Origin: Bernardetia sp963719525
GTDB lineage: Bacteria > Bacteroidota > Bacteroidia > Cytophagales > Bernardetiaceae
Direction of reading: 5' to 3'
NCBI GenBank assembly: GCA_963719525.1
Contig: CAVRCG010000004.1
Span: forward strand, 2,480,001 to 2,544,000
DNA length: 64,000 nt
Shown here: positions 25,505 through 35,392 of the stretch, one piece after another
How positions within the stretch are numbered: the first letter of the stretch is position 1
Layout: each line of letters begins with the position of its first letter
The notes under the pieces: generated by a model
Database searches by the model: none
Told to the model about the DNA's origin: nothing
The model's input: only the letters and a program-made list of their open reading frames with translations
Program-made: the position numbers and the translations under genes

Positions 25505-28500
25505 ATCGCAATCCTTATTGTAATGGAAATTGGTTTTTAATTGACTTCTGAGCAACTTATGGATCGCATTAAAAGTCGCAATCCTTATTGTAATGGAAAT
25601 TGGTTTTTAATATTTAAAGCTAAAGGATATGAAACTGTTTTGTACAAAGTCGCAATCCTTATTGTAATGGAAATTGGTTTTTAATATTTTCATATAATTT
25701 GCAATTAGATAATTTGATTTTAGTCGCAATCCTTATTGTAATGGAAATTGGTTTTTAATCAGAATCATCAACAGACGATTTACCATTTTAAAAATTGTAG
25801 CAATCCTTATTGTAATGGAAATTGGTTTTTAATCTTCTTTATAAAAAGATTCTGGATTTGTAATTTCATTGTCGCAATCCTTATTGTAATGGAAATTGGT
25901 TTTTAATTCAGTTGTGAGTAATTTCCTGTTCATGGTGTAAAATGTCGCAATCCTTATTGTAATGGAAATTGGTTTTTAATGGGATAACCAACTTTGCTCC
26001 AAAGGTAGAGGGGGTTGTCGCAATCCTTATTGTAATGGAAATTGGTTTTTAATAATAATGATAAAAATTATGAAGCCACAAAATAATTTTCAGTCGCAAT
26101 CCTTATTGTAATGGAAATTGGTTTTTAATCCTTCTATTCAACTTTGTTCACAGGAAATACATCAAGTCGCAATCCTTATTGTAATGGAAATTGGTTTTTA
26201 ATGATTTACCACTTTCTATTAATTTGTATCTCAATAAAGTCGCAATCCTTATTGTAATGGAAATTGGTTTTTAATTAATATACGAGCATTACTCAGGAGA
26301 CCCTAGAGACCCGTCGCAATCCTTATTGTAATGGAAATTGGTTTTTAATGAGGTTGATAGTACAAAACGAACTTCTCCAAACATTTGTCGCAATCCTTAT
26401 TGTAATGGAAATTGGTTTTTAATAGAATATCAATTTTATACCAAATTAGAGAGTTAATTATGTCGCAATCCTTATTGTAATGGAAATTGGTTTTTAATAA
26501 GATTTTGTTAAATAAGATTTAATAGCTCCTATAACGTCGCAATCCTTATTGTAATGGAAATTGGTTTTTAATGAAGAATAGAAAAACATTAATTACAGGA
26601 CTAAACAATGTCGCAATCCTTATTGTAATGGAAATTGGTTTTTAATTAGTCAACACAAACAGTAAGATTAATATGTATTTCAGTCGCAATCTTTATTGTA
26701 ATGGAAATTGGTTTTTAATTTTTTAGTGTTTAGATTAAAGTGCAATTACTGGTCGCAATCCTTATTGTAATGGAAATTGGTTTTTAATGTAGTTTTACAT
26801 CATAGGCAGCAACATAACAAGGTCGCAATCCTTATTGTAATGGAAATTGGTTTTTAATTTCTTCTCCTTCTCCCCTTAATGTAAATAACAAATGTCGCAA
26901 TCCTTATTGTAATGGAAATTGGTTTTTAATGGATTTGATTTATATCAATATATAAGAGAGAAATCTGTCGCAATCCTTATTGTAATGGAAATTGGTTTTT
27001 AATTTAGAATCTAAAAGATTATCATAGAAAGTATCTAACGTCGCAATCCTTATTGTAATGGAAATTGGTTTTTAATATAAGAATAGTAAGAACTTGTTTA
27101 AATGGAGTAATCGTCGCAATCCTTATTGTAATGGAAATTGGTTTTTAATACAGTCATCAAATTACCCTCTTCATCTCTACGAGTCGCAATCCTTATTGTA
27201 ATGGAAATTGGTTTTTAATTCAAGTTTGTTCTCATAAGCATGGTTAAGAGAATTTGTCGCAATCCTTATTGTAATGGAAATTGGTTTTTAATAAGAACTA
27301 TACAATTTGGGAAACTATAATCAAGCTGTCGCAATCCTTATTGTAATGGAAATTGGTTTTTAATGGATGTTATAAGTTTATAACCCTTGTAAATTTGAAA
27401 GTCGCAATCCTTATTGTAATGGAAATTGGTTTTTAATTGATGTTTGAGGTGTAGGAATGTTTTGGTTTTGATTAGTCGCAATCCTTATTGTAATGGAAAT
27501 TGGTTTTTAATTTATTTTTATTTTGGCTTACTATGTTGGTAAGTCAAATGTCGCAATCCTTATTGTAATGGAAATTGGTTTTTAATTTATTTTTATTTTG
27601 GCTTACTATGTTGGTAAGTCAAATGTCGCAATCCTTATTGTAATGGAAATTGGTTTTTAATATTTGCGAGAATCAGCAGCAAGAAATCAGATCTTTAGTC
27701 GCAATCCTTATTGTAATGGAAATTGGTTTTTAATATTCCTAATTCACAAACCAAATCGTTAATAAAAACAAGTCGCAATCCTTATTGTAATGGAAATTGG
27801 TTTTTAATGTCTTTATTTTCATCTAACCACGTTTTGAAGTAAGTCGCAATCCTTATTGTAATGGAAATTGGTTTTTAATATTTTATCTTGTTTTTTTATT
27901 TTTTATAATTGTCTTGTCGCAATCCTTATTGTAATGGAAATTGGTTTTTAATTGTAAAGGCGTAAATTAAAATAATTTGAAAATAAGTCGCAATCCTTAT
28001 TGTAATGGAAATTGGTTTTTAATCGTGATTTATTCTAATAGAACGCAAAAAACTATTAGGGTCGCAATCCTTATTGTAATGGAAATTGGTTTTTAATCGA
28101 AGAATTTACCTATCATATACGAGAAATTAAGTCGCAATCCTTATTGTAATGGAAATTGGTTTTTAATCGTATATGTTACGATACGCATTCAGATTATACA
28201 GTCGCAATCCTTATTGTAATGGAAATTGGTTTTTAATCTAACTTGGAAATGTTAAGCAATAGTGAAAACTATAGTCGCAATCCTTATTGTAATGGAAATT
28301 GGTTTTTAATCTTTAGCTAATGTACTATCAAACTCTAAAGCATAAGGTCGCAATCCTTATTGTAATGGAAATTGGTTTTTAATCTTCTTTATAAAAAGAT
28401 TCTGGATTTGTAATTTCATTGTCGCAATCCTTATTGTAATGGAAATTGGTTTTTAATGGGATAACCAACTTTGCTCCAAAGGTAGAGGGGGTTGTCGCAA

Positions 28501-30798
28501 TCCTTATTGTAATGGAAATTGGTTTTTAATGGTCTATTAAAGGATGTCCTACTTCCTATTGAAAGTCGCAATCCTTATTGTAATGGAAATTGGTTTTTAA
28601 TAAAAATTGGAGAAGGTGTTAGAAATAGGGAGGGCGTCGCAATCCTTATTGTAATGGAAATTGGTTTTTAATGTTCGGGCGAACAGGAAAACGAACAACT
28701 AAGCAAGTCGCAATCCTTATTGTAATGGAAATTGGTTTTTAATTCTTGGGTCAGATAAAGAAGTTATGAACGATTTAATGTCGCAATCCTTATTGTAATG
28801 GAAATTGGTTTTTAATAGAATATTTGTTAGTGTTAAGCTCTACTGCATTACTACCATGTCGCAATCCTTATTGTAATGGAAATTGGTTTTTAATCTTTAG
28901 TTGGCAAGACAGTTAGGATACCTCAAAATGGTCGCAATCCTTATTGTAATGGAAATTGGTTTTTAATGATATAACGTGTCTACGAGAGTGAGGATTATTA
29001 ATAGTCGCAATCCTTATTGTAATGGAAATTGGTTTTTAATGGCCTTTTAATATTTTGTCATCAGATTCTCTTTTAAGTCGCAATCCTTATTGTAATGGAA
29101 ATTGGTTTTTAATCAAAATGTCCACGCAAACCTTTCCCTTGCACATCGATGGTCGCAATCCTTATTGTAATGGAAATTGGTTTTTAATAAGATACAATAG
29201 TAGCTTTAAACTTAATCACAGGTACGTCGCAATCCTTATTGTAATGGAAATTGGTTTTTAATTCAGTTTAGGACGTGCATTAGCACAACAAGCATTAGCA
29301 GTCGCAATCCTTATTGTAATGGAAATTGGTTTTTAATCTTTTTGTTCAACTTGTAGTTGTCTACAGCCGAAGGGTCGCAATCCTTATTGTAATGGAAATT
29401 GGTTTTTAATCCAATCCCCAATCCCCAATCCCCAATCCCCAATTAATGTCGCAATCCTTATTGTAATGGAAATTGGTTTTTAATAGCAAAACGACGGTAA
29501 AAGTACATTTTGTGAGTTTTTGTGGTCGCAATCCTTATTGTAATGGAAATTGGTTTTTAATTGACAGTAGCTGCAGGGCAAGAACTTAGTAAGCTGTCGC
29601 AATCCTTATTGTAATGGAAATTGGTTTTTAATCTTACAGCTGAAGAAATAGAAGAAATTGGGTATACGTCGCAATCCTTATTGTAATGGAAATTGGTTTT
29701 TAATGCGTCCTCTAACTCATATTATTTGAGTTGGGAATTGGTCGCAATCCTTATTGTAATGGAAATTGGTTTTTAATTCTTTTTAGGGGTTCTTTCATCC
29801 AAAATTCTATAGTCGCAATCCTTATTGTAATGGAAATTGGTTTTTAATATAGAGTCTTCATGACTTTCGCCCAACGAAGAAAAGTCGCAATCCTTATTGT
29901 AATGGAAATTGGTTTTTAATACAATTGAAGGTATTAAAATATTTGGGAGTCCTTATAGTCGCAATCCTTATTGTAATGGAAATTGGTTTTTAATAATACT
30001 ATAAGTGCAACAGAGCTTCTGAGTTATATAAGTCGCAATCCTTATTGTAATGGAAATTGGTTTTTAATTGGATTAACCTCAGAATCTACAATAGTAATAA
30101 TATCAAGTCGCAATCCTTATTGTAATGGAAATTGGTTTTTAATTTAATTCGCTAACACGATCTTATCTAAAAAAGTAGTCGCAATCCTTATTGTAATGGA
30201 AATTGGTTTTTAATGCTGATTACTCTTACAGTTTTATATGGAGTATTTGACCGTCGCAATCCTTATTGTAATGGAAATTGGTTTTTAATAAGAAAACTCA
30301 ATAGTGTAATCTTCCTTAGCAAACGTCGCAATCCTTATTGTAATGGAAATTGGTTTTTAATCATATGTGGTAACTTCTGCGAAATCTAAACAAAACCCTG
30401 TCGCAATCCTTATTGTAATGGAAATTGGTTTTTAATTAAATTGATGGATGAGTTAGGTATCCTCTCTAGTCGCAATCCTTATTGTAATGGAAATTGGTTT
30501 TTAATTAAATGAGACAGTTCTCTTTTATCTTTTATAAACGTGGTCGCAATCCTTATTGTAATGGAAATTGGTTTTTAATTGGTACAACTAACACTAATTT
30601 TGTTTGATTCATACTGTCGCAATCCTTATTGTAATGGAAATTGGTTTTTAATTTTATTATCAAAACAAAAAGCTTTCTTTTTATAGCGTCGCAATCCTTA
30701 TTGTAATGGAAATTGGTTTTTAATCCCTCACAGCTATCTTAGAAAGGATTTTAAAGGAATTGTCGCAATCCTTATTGTAATGGAAATTGGTTTTTAAT
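25505..30798 (-). CRISPR. CRISPR array, 73 repeats of 37 bp, 72 spacers
   Basis: The 37-base repeat on the plus strand begins GTCGCAATCC and ends GGTTTTTAAT; spacers are mostly 34-39 bases (mean 36). I counted 73 repeats by eye. Read on the minus strand the repeat ends GGATTGCGAC, so processing 8 bases from the end would give a handle ATTGCGAC, similar to the ATTGAAAC/G tags of type III crRNAs. This, plus mutated repeats at the left (A for G at 25505, GTAG for GTCG at 25797, T for C at 26692) and cas2/cas1 beyond the right end, puts the leader at 30799-30980. Spacers 28 and 29 are identical; spacers 5 and 7 recur as 40 and 41. Confidence 0.97.
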
Positions 30799-30980
30799 CC
30801 ATAGCACGACATTTTGACAAAAATAAAGAAAATTAATTACTAATCAGCCTTATTTTCATTTAAACCTACTTTTTAAATTTCTAAATCTTCTCAAAAATAC
30901 ATTCTAAAAATCAATTTTCAAAATATAAATCAGTATTTGTATATATTCCAAAATTCTAAAAACTCGTTTTTAGCACATTT
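30799..30980 (-). promoter_or_regulatory. Probable CRISPR leader with promoter
   Basis: AT-rich 182 bases between the last plus-strand repeat and the cas2 stop. On the minus strand a TATTTTTG -7 box lies at 30892-30899 with a TTG 19 bases upstream (30919-30921), the right layout for a Bacteroidota promoter driving the array about 90 bases downstream. Another TATTTTTG is at 30818-30825, only 20 bases from the first repeat, but lacks a good -33. Confidence 0.55.
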
Positions 30981-31277
30981 TCAAAAAATAAGTATTTTCT
31001 TATCTTCTACCGAATCCAAAAAAGCCGTATTATTTCCTATCATATACGTGTTCTTCAACGTCTGTTTCGAAATCGGCATAAACAAAATTGTATCATCGTT
31101 ATCATATTCATCCTGAATTTGCTGCAAATAATCCTTTATTTCGTGATATTTCTGAATACTCGTCTTTGCCATAAAAATAGACTTCTGAACACGACGACAA
31201 CCTCGCTCTTCCAAATGTTTGGAAATGTGAGTTCTTATCCTATCTTCCGAAATATCATACAAAATTAAATACGTCAT
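30981..31277 (-). CDS. cas2: CRISPR-associated endoribonuclease Cas2
   Basis: A 98-aa ferredoxin-like protein with the Cas2 opening MTYLILYDISEDRIRTHISK, where Asp8 at the end of strand 1 (YDIS) is the conserved metal-binding residue. HLEERGCRRVQKSIFMAKTS and DTILFMPISKQTLKNTYMIG follow the family. With Cas1 it forms the spacer-integration complex. It lies directly beside the leader end of the array on the same strand. Unlike the usual arrangement it does not directly follow cas1: a secreted-protein gene and a minisatellite separate them by about 1.1 kb. Confidence 0.93.
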   Translation of the reverse strand: MTYLILYDISEDRIRTHISKHLEERGCRRVQKSIFMAKTSIQKYHEIKDYLQQIQDEYDNDDTILFMPISKQTLKNTYMIGNNTAFLDSVEDKKILIF

Positions 31278-31487
31278 AGTTGAATAAATTTAGAAGGTAG
31301 AATTCAGATTCTAGAATCAAATATAACTCCCTTTAAAAAGCATTAATAAACAAATAAAAAAATCTTATAGCACGATAATAGGTAGTTTGTGTCCTTCTCA
31401 ATCTGCTTAGCAATAAGAATTAAATAAAAAGCTATTTTTAAAGTTATAACTAATTGATATTCAATTGATTAAATCTATAATTAATCC

Positions 31488-32055
31488 TTACAAAACTTTC
31501 TTAATTACCATTACAATCAACAAAAAAAGTAAGATTACGACCAAACACATTACAAAAGGAATAAAAAAATCCAAAACCTCAAACCTGTTAGTTGGCGCAC
31601 TAACAATTCCCTGTTGTTGCCGATTATCTTCTCTCCATTCCTCCAACTCCTGTTTCTCTTTTTCTATCAATGAATTTTCATTTCCATCTTTTTCCTTCTT
31701 TCCATCATACAAAATGGGCAGCGTTTCGGTTACCTCTTTTGCAATGCCTTTCGCTATCCGTCTGGCTTCTTCTGGCGTAATTTGAATCAAATCCGAATCT
31801 GGAATCGCTGGCAAATCACTTGCATATCGCTGATAAATACTCACATCGGCATACAACCAAAATTTTACTCCTTTGTGGTTCGAACAAGCACCTGCACCTG
31901 TTATATTTTGTTCGAACTCCATCTCTACAAATACAACCTACTCGCTGTATTTGTCCCCTATCCTGTGCAAAAACAGATGAAGAAATTGATAAATTAATGA
32001 CTAAACCAAAAAACAATAACACCAAACAAAAACCAACTAAATTGTAATTTTTCAT
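31488..32055 (-). pseudogene. Secreted cysteine-motif protein, frameshifted
   Basis: Starting at ATG 32055 the frame encodes a signal peptide (MKNYNLVGFCLVLLFFGLVI, cleavage after SSSVFAQ) and DRGQIQRVGCICRDGV. The next frame continues EQNITGAGACSNHKGVKFWL and runs to 31488. Dropping one base near 31911 joins them into CICRDGVEQNITGAGACS, the C-x-C-x-DG...GACSxHxGV pattern of small secreted DUF3761-like proteins. The joined protein has a charged coiled-coil-like middle (LIEKEKQELEEWREDNRQQQ) and a C-terminal transmembrane helix. It lies between cas1 and cas2. Function unknown; a CRISPR role is doubtful. The frameshift may be decay or a sequence error. Confidence 0.65.
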
Positions 32056-32127
32056 GTAAATTTTGAATTGATAGAAGTAAAAATAAGCTAAAAAATTAAT
32101 TCTCTTTCCATAAGTAATTTCATCGAA

Positions 32128-32410
32128 ATTCCCCATTCCCCAGTATTTGCATTTGAAATTCCCCATTCCCCATTCTCTCGCCCCACGCCCCAGTATTTTC
32201 ATTTGAAATTCCCCCATTCCCCAATCTCTCGCCCCACGCCCCAGTATTTGCATTAGAAATTCCTCCATTCCCCAATCTCTCGCCCCTCGCCCCTAGTATT
32301 TGCATTAGAAATTCCCCTATTCCCCATTCTCTCGCCCCACGCCCCAGTATTTTCATTTGAAATTCCCCCACATTCCCCAATCTCTCGCCCCACGTCCCAA
32401 TATTTGCATT
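32128..32410. repeat. C-rich minisatellite, ~51-bp unit, about five copies
   Basis: Five near-identical units of about 51-53 bases follow each other. Each begins AGTATTTGCATTAGAAATTC or AGTATTTTCATTTGAAATTC, then CCCATTCCCCAATCTCTCGC and CCCACGCCCC. The minus strand is strongly G-rich (runs of four G), so it could form G-quadruplexes. Long open frames through it (GNGGISNANTGA type) are products of the repeat. It occupies the space between the cas1 stop and the secreted-protein gene. Confidence 0.9.
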
Positions 32411-33421
32411 TCACTCACTAAGACCCATAAAAAGCTGCGCCAAACTCTGTGCATCTAACTGAATATGATGCAACCGACTTCGCTTTACATTCTTTTGTGG
32501 AATTACTTCGTGCAAATAATCGTGCAATGCTTTTACAAATTTTCGCTTACCATTTCCGTGCAACCAAACGCCTTGTTCTCCTTTCGGAATAAAATCTTTC
32601 TCTTCAAAAGAGTAACTCTGACACATACGAAAAGCAACCGTATCAACCCAAATTCTGTATTTTTCAATTAAATCAAATGCCAAAGTAGGCGTACTATTAT
32701 ACTGGTCGGCGTGTAAAATTCCAAGCGATGGGTCAAGTCCTGCACGAATAAGTGCGCCCTGTACATAGCCATACATCATACCATAACCATAATTAAAAAG
32801 ACAATTAAATTTATCTCTTGCTGGTCGCATACTCCGATTTTCAAAGTAATAACTGTGTGGTAACGAATACGCAAGAGCTTGAAAATAAATGCGAGAAATA
32901 CTGCCTTCATGTCCACGAAAAGAATCTTTCCAAGTGTCTTCTTTTTTCTTAATTCGCTTTACAGAAATGGCTTGTAGGTTTTCTTGAATTTTATTCATTT
33001 GTTCAATCGCATCAGCCAGCCGTCTTTTTGTCGTTTCTCCATTTGGCAAAACACCATAACTAATCTGATGCAGAAACGCAATTTGATTGCTAATTTTTTC
33101 TATCAGTGTCATTTTTATCCATTGAATCGGTTTTGAATGGGTAGAATAAATGGCTTGATTACGACGAATAAGAGGAGTAGAACCAAATTTATTATTCCAA
33201 ATCCTACCTTTTGCACTTCCATGATAATCGGTAAAAATGATTTCTATTTGATGAGAAAGTGCAAACAAAATAACGTCGGTAGTCAATAATGTTCCCTTTG
33301 CCAAAAAAATAGTATCAATATCTTCTGCCGAAATCCGTTGAATATCATTTTCTGTTTTTATCTCAAACATATTTTGGCTGCGTTTCAAATATGTTCCCTT
33401 TGTATGAATGACTATTTGCAT
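32411..33421 (-). CDS. cas1: CRISPR-associated endonuclease Cas1
   Basis: A 336-aa Cas1. The N-terminal beta domain (MQIVIHTKGTYLKRSQNMFE) is followed by the helical catalytic domain with the metal-binding triad: Glu172 in RGHEGSISRIYF, His237 in GILHADQYNS, and Glu253 in AFDLIEKYRI. LFNYGYGMMYGYVQGALIRAGLDP is a family hallmark. It is not fused to a reverse transcriptase. With Cas2 it integrates spacers. A hairpin (33461-33494) separates it from the small membrane-protein gene upstream on the same strand. Confidence 0.95.
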   Translation of the reverse strand: MQIVIHTKGTYLKRSQNMFEIKTENDIQRISAEDIDTIFLAKGTLLTTDVILFALSHQIEIIFTDYHGSAKGRIWNNKFGSTPLIRRNQAIYSTHSKPIQWIKMTLIEKISNQIAFLHQISYGVLPNGETTKRRLADAIEQMNKIQENLQAISVKRIKKKEDTWKDSFRGHEGSISRIYFQALAYSLPHSYYFENRSMRPARDKFNCLFNYGYGMMYGYVQGALIRAGLDPSLGILHADQYNSTPTLAFDLIEKYRIWVDTVAFRMCQSYSFEEKDFIPKGEQGVWLHGNGKRKFVKALHDYLHEVIPQKNVKRSRLHHIQLDAQSLAQLFMGLSE

Positions 33422-33460
33422 TATTTGTGTAAGTAATTTTATAAAGTGATAATGTAAATA

Positions 33461-33494
33461 AAACCCTAAGGGTCTTAAAGACCCTTAGGGTTTA
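33461..33494. terminator. Hairpin upstream of cas1
   Basis: AAACCCTAAGGGTCTTAAAG and ACCCTTAGGGTTT form a near-perfect palindrome with arms AAACCCTAAGGGTC and GACCCTTAGGGTTT. It follows the stop of the 71-aa gene on the minus strand and precedes cas1, so it likely terminates the former. Confidence 0.55.
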
Positions 33495-33497
33495 GAT

Positions 33498-33713
33498 TTA
33501 TTTAAACAAAGAAATAACAAAAACTAAAATTGCTGCCATCACAAAATCAACAATATATCCACAGATAGCCCAAGCAAATAGAAAAACCAGAACGCCTCCA
33601 AAACTTTTTGGTTCTGCAATATTCCACGCCATAAATCCCGAACCAAGCCAAGAACAAACAGTAGCGATAACAAACAAAAGACCAGCAGCACCATTTTCTG
33701 ATGAATTACTCAT
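33498..33713 (-). CDS. Small two-helix membrane protein
   Basis: A 71-aa protein with two hydrophobic helices, GLLFVIATVCSWLGSGFMAW (about 11-30) and GGVLVFLFAWAICGYIVDFV (39-58), then a hydrophobic C-terminus ending SLFK. No recognised family. It is upstream of cas1 on the same strand but a strong hairpin lies between. Whether it belongs to the CRISPR island (for example as a membrane effector) is open; position is the only hint. Confidence 0.55.
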   Translation of the reverse strand: MSNSSENGAAGLLFVIATVCSWLGSGFMAWNIAEPKSFGGVLVFLFAWAICGYIVDFVMAAILVFVISLFK

Positions 33714-33953
33714 ACTAGTAAAAGATTAAAGTGTAAATAAATAATATAAAAGAACACTACTAATTACTTGAAAATTGAGCAAAAAGATACGTTTTATTTC
33801 ATTTCAAGAAACGCTATGAAATGTTTTGAAATAAAATGAAACAAAATAGTTATCAACAAAAAAAATAAAATTAAAAGTAAACATTTGATATGTAATTTCG
33901 TAGATTAAGACTTGTTATGAAAATACTAATCTACTCTTAACCCTATATTTGCT

Positions 33954-34790
33954 ATGCTAGAAAAAAATCATCTTCGCTTCAAAAAGGCAATGGATTTCAT
34001 GAAAAATGAAATGAATTATACCTATACAGATATTGTATTAAAATTAGAAAACCATAAACAAAAAATAAAAGATAAAAGATATATTCCAGGTACTTCTAGG
34101 GGACAATTAAACAAACATTACAAAACTCCCGAACAAAATCCTGTGCGTAAAGTCCTGATTACTTTTGTAGAGAGTTACCTCAACTCTTTACGAATAACTT
34201 GGAACGAACAATCAAAAAATTATCAATATGAAGAAGGCGTAACTATTGAAGATAGTTTTGAACTAAAGAAACCCTTCAAAAACGTAAAAGGAGTATATCA
34301 AATGTATCATTTATCTCATTTTGGTGACACTATTCTCAAAAACATTATTCGCATTAGTGAAGACGGAGAAGTTTGTATTGATGCCTATAGTGCTTGCAGG
34401 CACAGAGGGGAAGCCGAAATTTTTAAGGGAAGTTTTTTATCTATTCAGATGCACACGCTTATTCATCCAGATGGAGAAGAGGAAAAATTTTATTATCATA
34501 TTTTTGCCAATCTTGACGGAAATATGCAAAATGGAGAGATTTTCCATTTTTTCGGAATATCCACAACTGTTTCCATTACCAACGAAGCAATGGCAAATAA
34601 AAGGGTTTTTGTAAAATTATCTGACGATGAAAATCAGCAAAATGAAGAATGGTTTCACGAACTGATTTACACAGATAATCAAGATGATATAGAAAAACTA
34701 AATGAATCTAAAGCAGGAAGAATAGCAGACTTTTTAACTGAAAATTCTAGCTTGATTATTAAAGAAAAAACAAATCAAAAAATGAGATAA
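33954..34790 (+). CDS. HTH-domain protein of unknown type, divergent from cas1
   Basis: A 278-aa protein. Residues 1-70 look like a helix-turn-helix DNA-binding region: FKKAMDFMKNEMNYTYTDIVL, LENHKQKIKDKRYIPGTSRG and NKHYKTPEQNPVRKVLITFV resemble a lambda-repressor-like reading head with a following helix (VESYLNSL). The rest (about 95-245) is beta-rich (GVYQMYHLSHFGDTILK, NIIRISEDGEVCIDAY, KFYYHIFANLDGN) and could bind a ligand. It reads away from the cas1/small-membrane gene pair, a position typical of a local regulator. GAAAC/GAAAT-rich stretches lie on both flanks. A regulatory role is inference. Confidence 0.6.
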   Translation: MLEKNHLRFKKAMDFMKNEMNYTYTDIVLKLENHKQKIKDKRYIPGTSRGQLNKHYKTPEQNPVRKVLITFVESYLNSLRITWNEQSKNYQYEEGVTIEDSFELKKPFKNVKGVYQMYHLSHFGDTILKNIIRISEDGEVCIDAYSACRHRGEAEIFKGSFLSIQMHTLIHPDGEEEKFYYHIFANLDGNMQNGEIFHFFGISTTVSITNEAMANKRVFVKLSDDENQQNEEWFHELIYTDNQDDIEKLNESKAGRIADFLTENSSLIIKEKTNQKMR

Positions 34791-34864
34791 AAACAAGCAG
34801 AAACGAAATGAAACAAAGAAACATGAAAGCGTAAACGACTTATATTTAACTTTTTAACCAAACA

Positions 34865-34904
34865 AAAAAGACTATTGCTATAAAGTAATAGTCTTTTTTG
34901 TTTT
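34865..34904 (+). terminator. Rho-independent terminator
   Basis: Arms AAAAAAGACTATTGC and GTAATAGTCTTTTTT pair around TATAAA-type loop bases and run into GTTTT. It lies 75 bases after the HTH gene and should terminate it. Confidence 0.8.
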
Positions 34905-35392
34905 ATTTTATTTCCAAATGTTTTTTTATGTTTTTTGAAATGATATAATAAACGAACTTTACTTTATTTTTAAGCGTAATAGTAGTAGTTTTGTAACATA
35001 AAGTAATCGTAAAAGTGTTTCATTCTGTAGCTTACTCTTTAGAGTGAGAAGCGTACCAAGTAGTCATTGTAGTTCAAAATGTAGAAGTACCAATAAAAAC
35101 ATACACAAAAATCTATTCTTAAATAACATTTTATTACCAAAAATTTATGCCACGTTATATTGTAGTTCCTTTCAAAACAAGTTTTTTCTTCGGTACGCTC
35201 AATCCTAGAAAATTAGAAAACATACTCATATGCTCTCAAAGATTGGGAATTTGTTCGCTCTATCCACGAAACGCAGCGTGTTTTGTTTTTCTTCCGACGA
35301 GAAGCTCATTTTATGATATTCAAAAAGTCAGTTTAAAGTTAGCTTAATTTTTACTTCAATTCTTATTTTACCATTCAAAATCATTTTCAAAA
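34905..35392. other. Intergenic region, one doubtful short frame
   Basis: Nearly 500 bases between a terminator and an exported-protein gene. An open frame at 35147-35347 (starting MPRYIVVPFKTSFFFGTL) has 66 codons but unusual composition with no fold-like pattern; I do not call it. It could be the remnant of a gene. Confidence 0.4.

Noticed and set aside
29055..29261. Open frame within the CRISPR array
   Set aside because: It is a translation of repeats and spacers (NPYCNGNWFL repeated), not a gene.
32120..32380. Minus-strand open frame with GNGGISNANTGA repeats
   Set aside because: It is produced by the minisatellite.
32411..33421. Reverse transcriptase fusion to Cas1
   Set aside because: No YxDD motif and the length (336 aa) fits Cas1 alone.
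35147..35347. 66-codon plus-strand open frame (MPRYIVVPFKTSF)
   Set aside because: Composition does not suggest a folded protein and no supporting context; possibly a gene remnant.
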